64,000 bases of DNA from Bacillus sp. FJAT-25509 (GCF_001420605.1 NZ_LJIZ01000016.1:372001-436000); one strand, 5' to 3'. Positions 18,321-33,329 are shown, counted from the first letter of the stretch. Notes: generated by a model from the sequence alone, not told the origin. Program-made: numbers and translations.

Positions 18321-18638
18321 CTTTGTTATGCACTGATACGGCAACGAATTATAAAAAGTTCGCTAAGATAAAAGGATTACATTGAGCGACAAATACAGCG
18401 TGTAAAGAAGGGACTTTACCACATTCAACACGTTAACAACTTTCATAATCGCTTGAAAAAGTGGATAGAGCGTTTTCTAGGAGTTGCGACAAAATATTTG
18501 GATAACTACCTATTCTGGTACCGCTGGCTTGATTTGGGGAACAATGTGGCATTTGAAAATCGAGTCGAACACATGCTTATTTCAGCGTGTCAAAAATCCA
18601 ATTATACTACCGTCAACATTTTAAAAGGTTTTTCATAA
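18317..18638 (+). mobile_element. IS1595-family (ISXO2-like) transposase remnant, frameshifted
   Basis: Plus-strand sequence reads [20 protein letters not shown], then after a +1 frame change near 18380 reads [40 protein letters not shown] and DNYLFWYRW. This is the C-terminal third of an ISXO2-like transposase (the CTD...Y..FAK segment and the HSRLK-W...GVATKYL.NYL.W tail are family marks). The N-terminal two thirds and clear terminal repeats are absent, so it is a dead relic. Its left edge abuts the truncated gene copy. Confidence 0.8.
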
Positions 18639-18722
18639 AGGAAAAAGCCCTCAATTGACGACTTATAATGGGTTATATTTGAAATACCAAAAAGTAAAAT
18701 TCTTTTTTGTCATATCAACTTT

Positions 18723-19043
18723 TTAGACTGACTTATATTTAATTTTCCTGAATAAATAGAATGATAACATTCCTAATAATAGATATATGATTACTGGAGT
18801 AACTATATTTCCTATATTATACCATATTGAAATAGGTAGAATAACTGCAACAGTTGATAGCGAGAAGCCAACTATCATACTTCCTTTTGAATTTGAATAA
18901 ATAATACCCTGAATAATGAATATTATTGGGAAGAGTAAATATATTCCTAAAATAATATATTTACTTTCAGGAAACATAGAATCTATCCATATAAATGCAA
19001 ATAAAACTATACTTGGTAATATTATTGCAAGGAAATTCTTCAT
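18723..19043 (-). CDS. Small polytopic membrane protein, unknown function
   Basis: 106 aa with about four hydrophobic helices: LAIILPSIVLFAFIW, IILGIYLLFPIIFIIQGII, MIVGFSLSTVAVILPISIW and VTPVIIYLLLGMLSFYLF, ending in a basic tail. The ATG at 19043 has GGAGG 7 bases upstream; an in-frame upstream ATG would contain that site. It sits between the 5' and 3' fragments of a decayed duplicate gene, so it was either inserted there or carried with a rearrangement. No family recognised. Confidence 0.65.
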   Translation of the reverse strand: MKNFLAIILPSIVLFAFIWIDSMFPESKYIILGIYLLFPIIFIIQGIIYSNSKGSMIVGFSLSTVAVILPISIWYNIGNIVTPVIIYLLLGMLSFYLFRKIKYKSV

Positions 19044-19124
19044 AAACATTCCTCCATTCATTTGAAATTACCCCTTAGTGTTTTTACACAAAAAAGGGTA
19101 AATTTATAAAATTATTCATTAAAA

Positions 19125-19257
19125 AAACAACAAATTTTACGAAAAGAGCCTTTACAATAAATGGCAAAACTCTTATTTATTAACAGTAAAATAACAACTG
19201 AAAACAACAAGTAAGCAAGTTAAACATAGTATGATAGTTTTATATTTTCTTTTCATT
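19125..19257 (-). pseudogene. 5' fragment of a duplicate of the 19297-20502 gene
   Basis: The minus strand reads MKRKYKTIILCLTCLLVVFS then CYFTVNK and a stop, closely matching the first residues of the 401-aa neighbour (MKRRYKTIILCLTCLLVIFS). Nucleotide similarity goes on past the stop (PFIVK in another frame) and fades near 19130. Upstream bases up to about 19275, including ACTATACTAAAA, also match the intact copy's 5' flank. It is a dead 5' end of a tandem paralogue. Confidence 0.8.
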
Positions 19258-19296
19258 TTTTCTCCTAGACTATACTAAAATGCAATTATTATTTAT

Positions 19297-20502
19297 TTAT
19301 TTCAATATTTTAAAATCGTATGAATGAACTGACTTCCCTTTTACTGAAGACAAAATTTCATCTACTCCATGCATTTTAACTTCATTTGTTTTTTTGCCGG
19401 AAACTAAAGAATATTGTTCAAAGTAATATTTAACTTTCTTTTTTGAATCATACCTTACGACAAACATTGAATCATTTTTGAAATATGTTTGTTCTCCATA
19501 GCGATACGGGCCTTTTCGTGGATTTTCAATTGTAAATTTCTTTTTGACTCTATTATTAGTAGTGTCCACTGTGTAAACATCACCTAGCCCATTTGCGCAG
19601 AAAAGCTCCTTACCATAAATATAGATCGAATGATCAGTGCTGTAAGGAATTTTTGCGGTCAATTGATTGATGGTTTTATTTTTATAGGAAACAAGTGTGA
19701 TCATTTCTTGCTTTAATGTTTTCTTATTTATTCGAACTAGTACTACATTTTCATCCTTCAAATTCCCTTCTTTCCTTTCCTCAAGTACCATGTAGTAATA
19801 ATTTTCATCACTAATAATCTGTGAGCTAGGATTGTAACTATTATAACCAGATCGGTTTTTAAGCTGAATTAAATCTTTTATTATTAGTTTGTTGTCGTCG
19901 AAAACAACTTTACGTAAATGAGCAGTATTTTTCTCAATATCTTCTGTTAAAATAAGTATTTCATTTTTATCAACACCCGATGTTGAAATAAAATGGGGGA
20001 TATTTCCTTTTTCAAATCCTTTCTCATTCCCATATAATACATTTGAAGCATAACCATTTTTTACAAAACCTGAATTAAAAATAGTAAAATAAAGATTTGA
20101 ACTTTTTAGATATCCTGTTAGATCTCCTGTATGTTGATACTCCATTTTAACTTCTTTATATTGATGACCAATTAAGCGTAGTGTTTCTTTATCCATTAAT
20201 AAAAGACCTTTTTCTCCTAAAGCAACACTACCAAGTTCTAATCCTTTCATTTTATACCCTCTTGCTACACCGTCATCATCAACAAAGATCGCGATACTTT
20301 TCCCTCTACCATCCATATCTTGGTCCGCTGTAGAAGAATAATATAAGACGGCTTGTTTATCATTTAAAAAGTTATTCTTTCGAATGGTCTCCTCTTTTAC
20401 AATAAATGGAGAAACTCTTATTTTATTAAAAATAAAATAACAACTAAAAATAACCAGTAAGCAAGTTAAACATAGTATGATAGTTTTATATCTTCTTTTC
20501 AT
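19297..20502 (-). CDS. Exported or membrane-anchored protein of unknown function
   Basis: 401 aa. The first 27 residues (basic MKRRYK, then TIILCLTCLLVIFSCYFIF) form a membrane anchor or signal; the FSC there is only a poor lipobox. The rest is soluble, with repeated short strand-rich stretches such as KEILILTEDIEKNTAHLRKV and KELFCANGLGDVYTVDTTNN, suggesting an extracytoplasmic beta-propeller-like fold. AAGGAG lies before the ATG. A broken copy follows in tandem, and the secreted NlpC/P60-like gene lies upstream. I do not recognise the family and assign no function. Confidence 0.7.
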   Translation of the reverse strand: MKRRYKTIILCLTCLLVIFSCYFIFNKIRVSPFIVKEETIRKNNFLNDKQAVLYYSSTADQDMDGRGKSIAIFVDDDGVARGYKMKGLELGSVALGEKGLLLMDKETLRLIGHQYKEVKMEYQHTGDLTGYLKSSNLYFTIFNSGFVKNGYASNVLYGNEKGFEKGNIPHFISTSGVDKNEILILTEDIEKNTAHLRKVVFDDNKLIIKDLIQLKNRSGYNSYNPSSQIISDENYYYMVLEERKEGNLKDENVVLVRINKKTLKQEMITLVSYKNKTINQLTAKIPYSTDHSIYIYGKELFCANGLGDVYTVDTTNNRVKKKFTIENPRKGPYRYGEQTYFKNDSMFVVRYDSKKKVKYYFEQYSLVSGKKTNEVKMHGVDEILSSVKGKSVHSYDFKILK

Positions 20503-20524
20503 ATTTTTCTCCTTAAACTATACT

Positions 20525-20561
20525 AAAAGGCAATAAGTCAAACTGTTCAACTTATTGCCTT
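20525..20561 (-). terminator. Terminator after the NlpC/P60-like gene
   Basis: AAGGCAATAAGT pairs perfectly with ACTTATTGCCTT around an 11-base loop, with TTTTA after the second arm on the minus strand. It separates the gene at 20569 from the 401-aa gene. Confidence 0.85.
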
Positions 20562-20568
20562 ATAAAAT

Positions 20569-21291
20569 TTATATTTTACGGACTAGCGTTGTATCTTTTG
20601 CATCACGTACATCCCTCGGATATACACCTGATCCTTTGTCTTTATCTAAATCTAAGTCCGCTTTTAACTTATATGCAGACCAGACTAACTTTGCACAATT
20701 TTTTTTACCATAATGATCTGTTTTACGGTTAGTTGCAAAATTGTAAGAGTAATCATCTTTACCTACTCGACTGTATGCCCAATCGGCAGCTGCATTACGT
20801 TTAGCAGTTGTAGTATTAACTGATCTAACTTGCGCATCTCCTTTATCTACTAGTCTTTTAAGGTAATTTAATGTACGAACTCCCTTTCCTGGAACAGATT
20901 CGACTACAGTTTCAGCAGTATAATACATTCCTACATGTCCATGATTTAAATAAGCAGTTTCCGATGCCGTATAGTAAATCTGGCCTTTTACTCCTGTTCC
21001 AACCTTTACAGTACCACCACTAGCTCCCCTAGCTTTCCTTTTTTCTGACAGCCCTTGGGCTTCGTTTTGTTTAAGCTCATTAAAAAGTTGTTCTAATATA
21101 ACTTCTTTCTTATCACCTGTCTTTTTAGTGATTGATTTTACATCATTTAATAATTCTTTTTCTGTAACATTTGGTTGCATTTCTAAAATTTCGTTTACAT
21201 AAGGTAAATCGTTTGTATTAGCATAGCTAATAGGTGTTGCAGTTAGGACTAAACTAGCTGATAAGACACTTACTCCGATTAATTTTTTCAT
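20569..21291 (-). CDS. Secreted YiiX/NlpC-P60-like cysteine hydrolase
   Basis: 240 aa with a typical signal peptide (MKKLIGVSVLSASLVLTATP, cleavage near SYA-NT). After a helical, charged propeptide-like stretch (about 30-85), the catalytic domain carries HGHVGMYYT near residue 118 and NCAKLVWSAYK near 198, the His and Cys motifs of the circularly permuted YiiX/YycO branch of NlpC/P60 enzymes. Such enzymes cleave amide bonds in peptidoglycan or related substrates; the target here is unknown. The polybasic EKRKARGAS site suggests proteolytic processing (inference). Confidence 0.8.
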   Translation of the reverse strand: MKKLIGVSVLSASLVLTATPISYANTNDLPYVNEILEMQPNVTEKELLNDVKSITKKTGDKKEVILEQLFNELKQNEAQGLSEKRKARGASGGTVKVGTGVKGQIYYTASETAYLNHGHVGMYYTAETVVESVPGKGVRTLNYLKRLVDKGDAQVRSVNTTTAKRNAAADWAYSRVGKDDYSYNFATNRKTDHYGKKNCAKLVWSAYKLKADLDLDKDKGSGVYPRDVRDAKDTTLVRKI

Positions 21292-21667
21292 TTAATCGTC
21301 TCCTTTTACAAATAATTTTCTATATTTGAAATAGAGCGTGATCTGAAGTTTATCATTTTAGCTGTCGAATCATTCATCACAATTCTATACAAGAATATTA
21401 TATATGGAAAACTTTACTAAAATTTACTAAATTTTAGTCTCTTTTGTGACACTTTTTATTTTCTTGAAATGTGGATAAACATATTTCAGTCCATAAAAGT
21501 ACAGGGTAAAGTGAAAGATAAAGCTAGAAATTTTTAAAGAAAACTCGCAAATTTGAAAGCTTTCAGGCGAAGATAGAGGGCGTAGTTGCAATTATATTTT
21601 TACTAAAATTGGCTACAACGACGAGCTTACTTCACAGCTGCCAATTTATACTTTCTTAATGCGTAAA
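21292..21667. other. Intergenic region, no recognised feature
   Basis: About 375 bases upstream of the secreted hydrolase gene and downstream of the DinB-like gene. It must contain the hydrolase promoter. I see no gene, and no repeat beyond short AT-rich runs. Confidence 0.4.
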
Positions 21668-21697
21668 AAAATCTACAACCTAAGTCGTAGATTTTTT
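21668..21697 (-). terminator. Terminator containing the DinB-like stop codon
   Basis: AAAAAATCTACGACTTA and its complement GGTTGTAGATTTTTT form a stem with one wobble; the final SKKSTT codons and the TAG stop lie in the first arm and loop. It is nearly identical to the hairpin at 17967-17994. Confidence 0.88.
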
Positions 21698-22225
21698 TGA
21701 TTCATTCAGTTTGTACTCTAAGAATTCTTGAGATTTCCCTTTTGGAATACTCAAACTCTTAAATTCATCATTTTTTATTAACTTAGCTATATAAACAATT
21801 TGACCAATATGACTTCCGTAATGACTAATTTGTCTATGTATTGCTTGTAAAACAGTATGGTCTTCACCACGAATTTTAATCGTTTTTAATACGTCTTCTT
21901 CTTGTAGACTCTCTAGTGTGTTAAAAACAACATTCCATCCTTTATTCCAATCTGCTAACAACTCATCCTTTGTTTGGTATATCCCCTCAAATTCAACGTC
22001 ACGATTTCTCCATGATTTTTCACCATCCGTCGTGAGAAAATCCGTCCATCTAGAAATCATATTACCACTTAAATGCCTTACAATTATGGAAATACTATTC
22101 GATTCACTAGATGGGTGCAAGTGTAACTCCTCATTATTTAGCTGATCCATCGAACGGTCACCAAGCTTTTTTATCCCTTTGAATTCCATTAAACTATTCG
22201 TAAGAAATTGCTTTGCGATTGACAT
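21680..22225 (-). CDS. DinB-like (DUF1572) protein
   Basis: 181-aa four-helix-bundle protein. MSIAKQFLTNSLMEFKGIKK, SISIIVRHLSGNMISRWTDF and RQISHYGSHIGQIVYIAK hold the three His of the DinB/YfiT-type metal site. Family members bind Ni or Zn; some are bacillithiol-dependent transferases, but most lack a known role. The ATG at 22225 has GGAGG 7 bases upstream and is preferred to a start 12 codons earlier. It is a single gene ending in its own terminator. Confidence 0.85.
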   Translation of the reverse strand: MSIAKQFLTNSLMEFKGIKKLGDRSMDQLNNEELHLHPSSESNSISIIVRHLSGNMISRWTDFLTTDGEKSWRNRDVEFEGIYQTKDELLADWNKGWNVVFNTLESLQEEDVLKTIKIRGEDHTVLQAIHRQISHYGSHIGQIVYIAKLIKNDEFKSLSIPKGKSQEFLEYKLNESKKSTT

Positions 22226-22385
22226 ATTTGAACCTCCAATTTTAAAGTTACTTTCAATCAATTGTATGAATAGTTTAAAAACTTATTAATTATTTATCAA
22301 ATAATTTGTTTGGGTTTAAGGTGTGAAAGAATGCACTTTCGTCCACATTATCTGCAGTCCAAATATATAACTTCACCCCACAAAA

Positions 22386-22413
22386 AAAAGATGACTCTAA
22401 AAAGTCATCTTTT
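22386..22413 (-). terminator. Terminator of the pyr operon
   Basis: AAAAGATGACT and AGTCATCTTTT form a perfect 11-bp stem around a 6-base loop, followed by T residues on the minus strand, 12 bases after pyrE. Confidence 0.93.
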
Positions 22414-22425
22414 CTACTCTAAGTA

Positions 22426-23060
22426 TTAAACTTCAACAGTCATCCAACTAGCGTCTTGTGGATTTTTTCTCCATGCAGTTAGTTTTGCTACATGTTCTGC
22501 TTCGATTGATCCTTGTTCTTTTGCTACTTCAACTAGTGTGTCATAGTCAGTTAAAGAGTAGTATGTTACGTCGTTTGCATCGAACTTCTCTACTGCCGCT
22601 GGAAGATTGTATGTGAAGATTGAGACTACTCCTAGTACTTCGCAGCCCGCTTCGCGTAAAGCTTCAACGCATGTGATTACGCTGCCGCCAGTTGAGATTA
22701 GGTCTTCTACAACTACTACTTTTTGTCCGGCTGTGATTGGGCCTTCGATTTGGTTTCCTTTGCCGTGGCCTTTTGCAGAGCTACGTACATAAACCATTGG
22801 TAATTCCATTAAATCACTTGTCCATGCTGCGTGTGGAATTCCAGCAGTTGCAGTTCCAGCGATTACATCTACGTTACCAAATTTAGTTTGGATTAGTTCA
22901 ACTAAGCCTTTTGCAATGTTTTTACGAATTTCTGGATAGCCAAGAGTTAGGCGATTATCACAATAGATTGGAGATTTGATTCCTGATGCCCAAGTAAATG
23001 GAGTTTCAGGTTGTAGACTTACTGCCCCAATGCTTAATAAGTTTGCTGCGATATTCTTTT

Positions 23061-23064
<4 letters not shown>
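22426..23064 (-). CDS. pyrE: Orotate phosphoribosyltransferase
   Basis: Transfers ribose-5-phosphate from PRPP to orotate, giving OMP. The 212-aa protein has the PRPP-binding motif [13 protein letters not shown] near residue 118 and the family start region [20 protein letters not shown] in the parts [15 protein letters not shown] and [15 protein letters not shown]. The ATG at 23064 has GGAGGG upstream and overlaps the pyrF stop (ATGA). Last gene of the pyr operon, followed by a terminator. Confidence 0.97.
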
Positions 23065-25450
<2,386 letters not shown>

Positions 25451-25454
<4 letters not shown>

Positions 25455-28400
25455 ACTAATACGCCAGCCTTCATTTCTTTGTTTGGTAGTGCAGAAGTTG
25501 AGAATGTTAAGCTTTCAATTACTGATAATATTGCATTTGCTGTATCTAGTGAAGTTAAGCAAACTACTCCGTTTTCAACTGATTCACGACGAATTCTGAA
25601 TCCATCACGAGCTGGTTTTTTACCTTTTGTTAACGTATTGATAACAAACTGTGCATCTCCACGCTTGATCATATCTAGCATATTGTCTTCATGCTCGTTA
25701 ATTTTGTTTACCGCTTTTACTGGTACACCGTGGTTTTCTAAGTGATTTTTAGTTCCTTCCGTACCGAATACTGTAAATCCAATTTCATGGAAGCGTTTTG
25801 CGATATTAACTACTTCTTCTTTATCTTTATCAGCTACTGTAATGATCACTGATCCGTGAGTTGGGATTTGCATTCCAGCAGCTACTAAAGCTTTGTATAA
25901 TGCTTTTTGAAGACTTACATCTTTCCCCATTACTTCTCCAGTTGATTTCATTTCAGGGCCTAATGTTATATCTACTGAGCGTAGTTTAGCGAATGAGAAC
26001 ACTGGTGCTTTTACATATACTTCATTTCCTTCTGGATGGTAGCCTGTTGCATATCCGAATGAAGCTAATGTTTGACCTAAGATAACTTTTGTTGCGATAT
26101 TCGCCATTGGTACGTTTGTAATTTTACTTAAGAATGGTACTGTACGGCTTGATCTTGGGTTTACTTCTAGTACGAATACTTCATCTTTATCTGTAACAAC
26201 AAACTGGATGTTAAGTAATCCTTTAATATTTAAACCTTTAGCTAGTTTGATTGTATAATCGATTAATTTTTGTTTCGCAGCTTCTGATACATTTTGTGTA
26301 GGATATACTGCGATTGAATCTCCTGAGTGAACTCCAGCTCGTTCGATATGCTCCATAATACCTGGGATATATACATCGATTCCGTCAGAGATTGCATCTA
26401 CTTCAATTTCTTTACCAGTTAAGTAACGGTCGACTAATACTGGATGTTCTGGATTGATTTTAACTGCATTTTGCATGTAGTGAAGAATTTCTTCACGGTG
26501 GTATACAATCTCCATTGCACGTCCACCTAGTACATAAGATGGTCTTACTAATACTGGGTAACCAATTTCATCAGCGATTGCAGCTGCTTCTTCAGGTGTC
26601 ATTGCTGTTTTACCAAGAGGTTGTGGTACACCTAATTTTTGAAGTGCTTCTTCAAACTTGTCTCTGTCTTCAGCACGATCTAAATCCTCAAGTGAAGTTC
26701 CAAGAATTTTTACACCACGTTCTACTAATTTACCTGCAAGGTTGATTGCTGTTTGACCACCGAATTGAACAACTACTCCCATCGGTTTTTCTAAATCGAT
26801 AATGTGCATTACGTCTTCAATTGTTAATGGCTCGAAATATAGTTTGTCTGAGATACTGAAGTCAGTTGAAACTGTTTCTGGGTTGTTGTTTATAATGATT
26901 GCTTCGTATCCAGCTTCTTTAATTGCTCTTACACAATGTACTGTTGCATAGTCAAACTCGATCCCTTGACCGATTCGAATTGGACCAGATCCAAGAACTA
27001 CTACGCTCTTCTTATCTGTTACAATTGATTCATTTTCGATTTCGTATGTTCCGTAGAAGTATGGTGTTGTAGATTCAAACTCTGCCGAACATGTATCAAC
27101 CATTTTATATACTGGTATGATTTGATTTTGTTTTCTAAATTCGTATATTTCTTTATTTGTTGCATTCCATTCTAATGCGATGTAATCATCACTAAAGCCC
27201 ATTTTCTTAGCTTTTAACAGTACATCTAGTTCAAAATGGTTTTCTTTAATTTGTTTTTCCATTTTAATGATGTTTTCAATTTTGTGTAGGAAGAAGAAAT
27301 CAATTTTTGTAATATCGTGTATTTCTTCTATCGTCATACCTGTTCTCATTGCTTCAGCAACAATGTATAGTCTTTCATCGTCAGCTTTTGCCATGCGAGC
27401 AATCATTTCTTCTTTAGACAGTTCTTTTACTGCGTTAAGTTCGATGTGATTTACTCCTAATTCTAGTGAGCGAACCGCTTTTAATAATGACTCTTCAAGT
27501 GTTCTACCGATTGCCATTACTTCTCCAGTTGCTTTCATTTGAGTTCCTAACTGACGGTTTGCAGTTTCAAACTTATCAAATGGCCAACGTGGAATTTTTG
27601 ATACGATATAGTCTAATGCTGGCTCGAAGCAAGCATAAGTTTTCTTAGTAACTGGGTTAATCATTTCATCTAGTGTTAAGCCTACTGCGATTTTCGCTGC
27701 TAATTTTGCAATCGGGTAGCCTGTTGCTTTTGAAGCTAACGCACTTGAACGTGATACACGTGGATTTACTTCGATTACATAGTATTGGAAGCTATCTGGA
27801 TCTAGTGCAAGCTGTACGTTACATCCACCTTCAATTCCTAAAGCACGGATGATTTTTAATGATACATTTCGTAACATTTGATATTCACGATCACTTAACG
27901 TTTGAGAAGGAGCGATTACGATTGAATCTCCTGTGTGAACACCAACTGGGTCGATGTTTTCCATGTTACATACAACAATCGCATGGTCATTTGCATCACG
28001 CATTACTTCATATTCGATTTCTTTAAAACCAGCGATACTTTTTTCTAATAAACATTGTGTTACTGGGCTATTTTTTAATCCGCTTGCTACGATTTCTTTT
28101 AAATCTTCTTCATCATTACAAATTCCTCCGCCTGTTCCTCCAAGAGTAAAGGCAGGCCTTACGATAACTGGGTAGCCAATTTCTTCTACGAAGTCATATG
28201 CTTCTTCTAAAGTATGAATGATTTCACTTTCTGGTACTGGCTCGCTTAAGTCGTTCATTAATGTTCTGAATAGGTCGCGATCTTCTGCGCGGTTAATCGC
28301 TTCTAAAGTTGTTCCTAAAATTTTTACTCCACACTCTTTTAATACGCCAGATTTATCTAATTCTACCGCTAAGTTAAGTCCTGTTTGACCTCCTAATGTT

Positions 28401-28663
28401 GGTAAAAGAGCATCTGGTCGTTCTTTACGAATGATTCGACTAACGAAATCTACTGTTAGTGGTTCGATGTATACTTTATCTGCTGTTTGTACATCTGTCA
28501 TAATTGTTGCAGGGTTTGAGTTTACAAGAATTACTTTGTATCCTTCTTCTTTCAATGCCTGACAAGCCTGTGTTCCAGCATAGTCAAATTCTGCTGCTTG
28601 ACCGATTACGATTGGTCCTGATCCGATTACTAAGATTGTTTTTATGTCTACGCGTTTTGGCAT
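25451..28663 (-). CDS. pyrAB: Carbamoyl-phosphate synthase (pyrimidine-specific), large subunit
   Basis: 1070-aa subunit making carbamoyl phosphate from bicarbonate, ammonia and ATP. It has two homologous ATP-grasp halves, each opening with a GSGPI.IGQ..EFDYA motif (near residues 14 and 560), and a C-terminal allosteric MGS-like domain from about 930 ([16 protein letters not shown]). The ammonia comes from PyrAA, whose gene end overlaps this start by 16 bases. Confidence 0.97.
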
Positions 28664-29744
28664 TGTAAGTTCCCCTCTCGTTTCTGTGCTTCCATCATGC
28701 TAATAAATTCGTCAAATAAGTAGTTTGCATCTTCTGGTCCAGGTGAAGCCTCTGGGTGATATTGTACTGTGAATGCTGGGTATGTCTTGTGTTTAAGTCC
28801 TTCAACTGTTCCATCATTTAGTGCAACATGTGTTACTTCTAAGTCAGTTCCTTCAATTGATTCTGTTTCTACAGCATAACCATGGTTTTGTGAAGTGATT
28901 GCTACTTTTCCTGTTTCTAAATGCTTAACCGGATGGTTCGCACCACGGTGACCGAATTTAAGCTTTGAAGTATTTCCTCCATTTGCTAGAGCAAATAATT
29001 GGTGACCTAAGCAAATTCCGAATAATGGTACTTTACCTACTACTTCTTTAATCATTTCGATTGCTACTTGAACATCCTTTGGATCTCCAGGTCCATTACT
29101 TAACATAATTCCATCTGGAGCTAGTAAGAATATTTCTTTTGCTGAAACGTTATAAGGCACAACTGTAACGTCACATTTACGGTTTGTTAATTCTCTTAAA
29201 ATACCATGTTTCATACCGAAATCTACTAATACTACTCGGTGTCCTCTACCTGGACTTCTATAAGGTTTTTGTGTTGAAACTCGTTCAACATGGTTTGTGA
29301 ATAGTGGTGTATTTGTTAATTCTGCAACTACTTCATCAACATTTGCTTCCATGCTGCAGAATTTACCTTTCATCGTTCCAACTTCACGAAGTTTTTTCGT
29401 TAACATACGTGTATCAATTCCTGCTAAACCTGGAATTCCTTTATCTTTGCAATATTGATCCAAGCTCATTTTGTTTCGGAAATTTGATGGATGCTCAGCA
29501 TATTCTTTTACAATTAAGCCATGTACTGCTGGTACGATGCTTTCAAAATCCTCTAAGTTAATACCATAGTTCCCTACTAAAGGGAAAGTGAATGTTACGA
29601 TTTGTCCACAGTAAGATGGGTCAGTTAATACCTCTTGATATCCTGTCATACCTGTTGTAAATACGATTTCTCCTGTTGTTTCAACTTCGCTACCAAATCC
29701 TTCTCCTACAAAAACTGTACCGTCTTCTAATATTAATTGACGCA

Positions 29745-29748
<4 letters not shown>
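28648..29748 (-). CDS. pyrAA: Carbamoyl-phosphate synthase (pyrimidine-specific), small subunit
   Basis: 366-aa glutamine amidotransferase subunit. The N-terminal CPSase small domain is seen in [19 protein letters not shown]; the class I amidotransferase domain has the nucleophile Cys in [14 protein letters not shown] near residue 236 and the His-Glu pair in [11 protein letters not shown] near 330. It overlaps pyrC by 4 bases and pyrAB by 16. Confidence 0.97.
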
Positions 29749-31929
<2,181 letters not shown>

Positions 31930-32005
31930 TCATCCCCCTAAATGAATTTCATCTGTTTTATTTTTGGAGTCTTATCACTGTAAGAATGCCCCATTTAAAT
32001 GTCGA

Positions 32006-33307
32006 TTATGAAGTTAAGCTCTCATCCTTATTTTCTATTGTACGATCGCCACCAATGTTTTCTGGTAGGACTAAATTTAGTACAACTCCGATTAAAGCTG
32101 ATAAAGCCATTCCTTCTAATGCGAATTGTTTACCAATGTGTATTGCAGCTCCACCAATTCCTAGTACTAGAATGACTGAAGCGATAACTAAGTTACGTTG
32201 TTTAGCGAAATCGATTTTGTTTTCTACTAGTACTCGTAATCCGCTTGAGGCGATGATTCCGAATAGTAGGATTGAGATCCCACCCATTACAGGTGTGGGG
32301 ATTGAGCTAATGACCGCTGAGATTAATCCGCTGAATCCGAATATCGTGGCCAAGATTGCTGCACCTATGAATACGTATACGCTGTAAGCTCTTGTGATTG
32401 CTAGAACACCGATATTTTCACCGTATGTTGTTGTTGTAGGTCCACCAATTAAGCCTGCGATCATGGTTGAAACTGCATCTCCGAATAATGACTTATCTAA
32501 TCCAGGATCTTTAATTAAATCTTTCTCTACGACACTTCCTAGAACGACTTGGTGTCCAATATGTTCTGAGATTGTCACGATTGCTACAGGTACAAAGATG
32601 ATCAGTAGCTGGAAAGTGACATGTGGTGTGTAGTGAACAAATGGTAATGAAAAATCAGGTACTTCTATTATATGTGCGATTTTTATTCCTGAAAAATCTA
32701 CTACTCCAAAGAAGATTGATGTGATATATCCACCGATAATTCCTACTAAGATTGGTATGACTGATAAAAAACCTCTTGTAAATAATGCTGTTATGATTGT
32801 GATTGCTAGTGTAATTAATGCGATAGTGATTGATGTTGAGCTGTATTTTCCATCTGCTCCATTCATTGCCATTCCTACTGCTACTGATGATAAGCTTAAT
32901 CCGATAACGATGATTACCGGGCCAACAACGATTGGTGGTAATACTCTGAATAACCATTTGACGCCTACTTTGTTAATGATTAGTGCGATTACTGCATAAA
33001 TAATACCTGTGATGAAAACTCCTACGAACGCTGCACCAGGTTCTAAATTTGTTTTCGCGTAAATCATCGGAGCGATAAAGGCGAATGATGATCCAAGGTA
33101 AGATGGTACTTTACCTCTTGTAATTAGTATGAACACGATTGTTCCAATCCCACTTGATATTAGTGCGATTGAAGGATTTATGCCGATTAAAATTGGAGCT
33201 AGCACTGTAGATCCAAACATTGCGAATAAATGCTGTAAACTTAGGAAAATCCATTGACCTAAATTCGGTTTTTCATTTATCTCTAGGACAGGTTTTTGTT
33301 TTATCAT
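32006..33307 (-). CDS. pyrP: Uracil permease
   Basis: 433-aa UraA/NCS2-family proton-uracil symporter of the cytoplasmic membrane with about 14 helices. Family marks are WIFLSLQHLFAMFGSTVLAP near residue 20, and GGPTTTTYGENIGVLAIT near 275 with the substrate-binding Glu. The ATG at 33307 has GGAGG 7 bases upstream; the longer frame would run into the attenuator hairpin. It is the second gene of the pyr operon, behind the second attenuator. Confidence 0.95.
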   Translation of the reverse strand: MIKQKPVLEINEKPNLGQWIFLSLQHLFAMFGSTVLAPILIGINPSIALISSGIGTIVFILITRGKVPSYLGSSFAFIAPMIYAKTNLEPGAAFVGVFITGIIYAVIALIINKVGVKWLFRVLPPIVVGPVIIVIGLSLSSVAVGMAMNGADGKYSSTSITIALITLAITIITALFTRGFLSVIPILVGIIGGYITSIFFGVVDFSGIKIAHIIEVPDFSLPFVHYTPHVTFQLLIIFVPVAIVTISEHIGHQVVLGSVVEKDLIKDPGLDKSLFGDAVSTMIAGLIGGPTTTTYGENIGVLAITRAYSVYVFIGAAILATIFGFSGLISAVISSIPTPVMGGISILLFGIIASSGLRVLVENKIDFAKQRNLVIASVILVLGIGGAAIHIGKQFALEGMALSALIGVVLNLVLPENIGGDRTIENKDESLTS

Positions 33308-33329
33308 GTTGTTTCCTCCAATTTTCCCA

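Noticed and set aside
18003-18344. Treating the 113-codon frame as an intact gene
   Set aside because: Its first residues come from the IS relic and the rest is the C-terminus of the neighbouring gene, so it is a fragment.
32655-32957. Minus-strand 100-codon frame inside pyrP
   Set aside because: Another frame of a membrane protein gene; no start site and low-complexity product.
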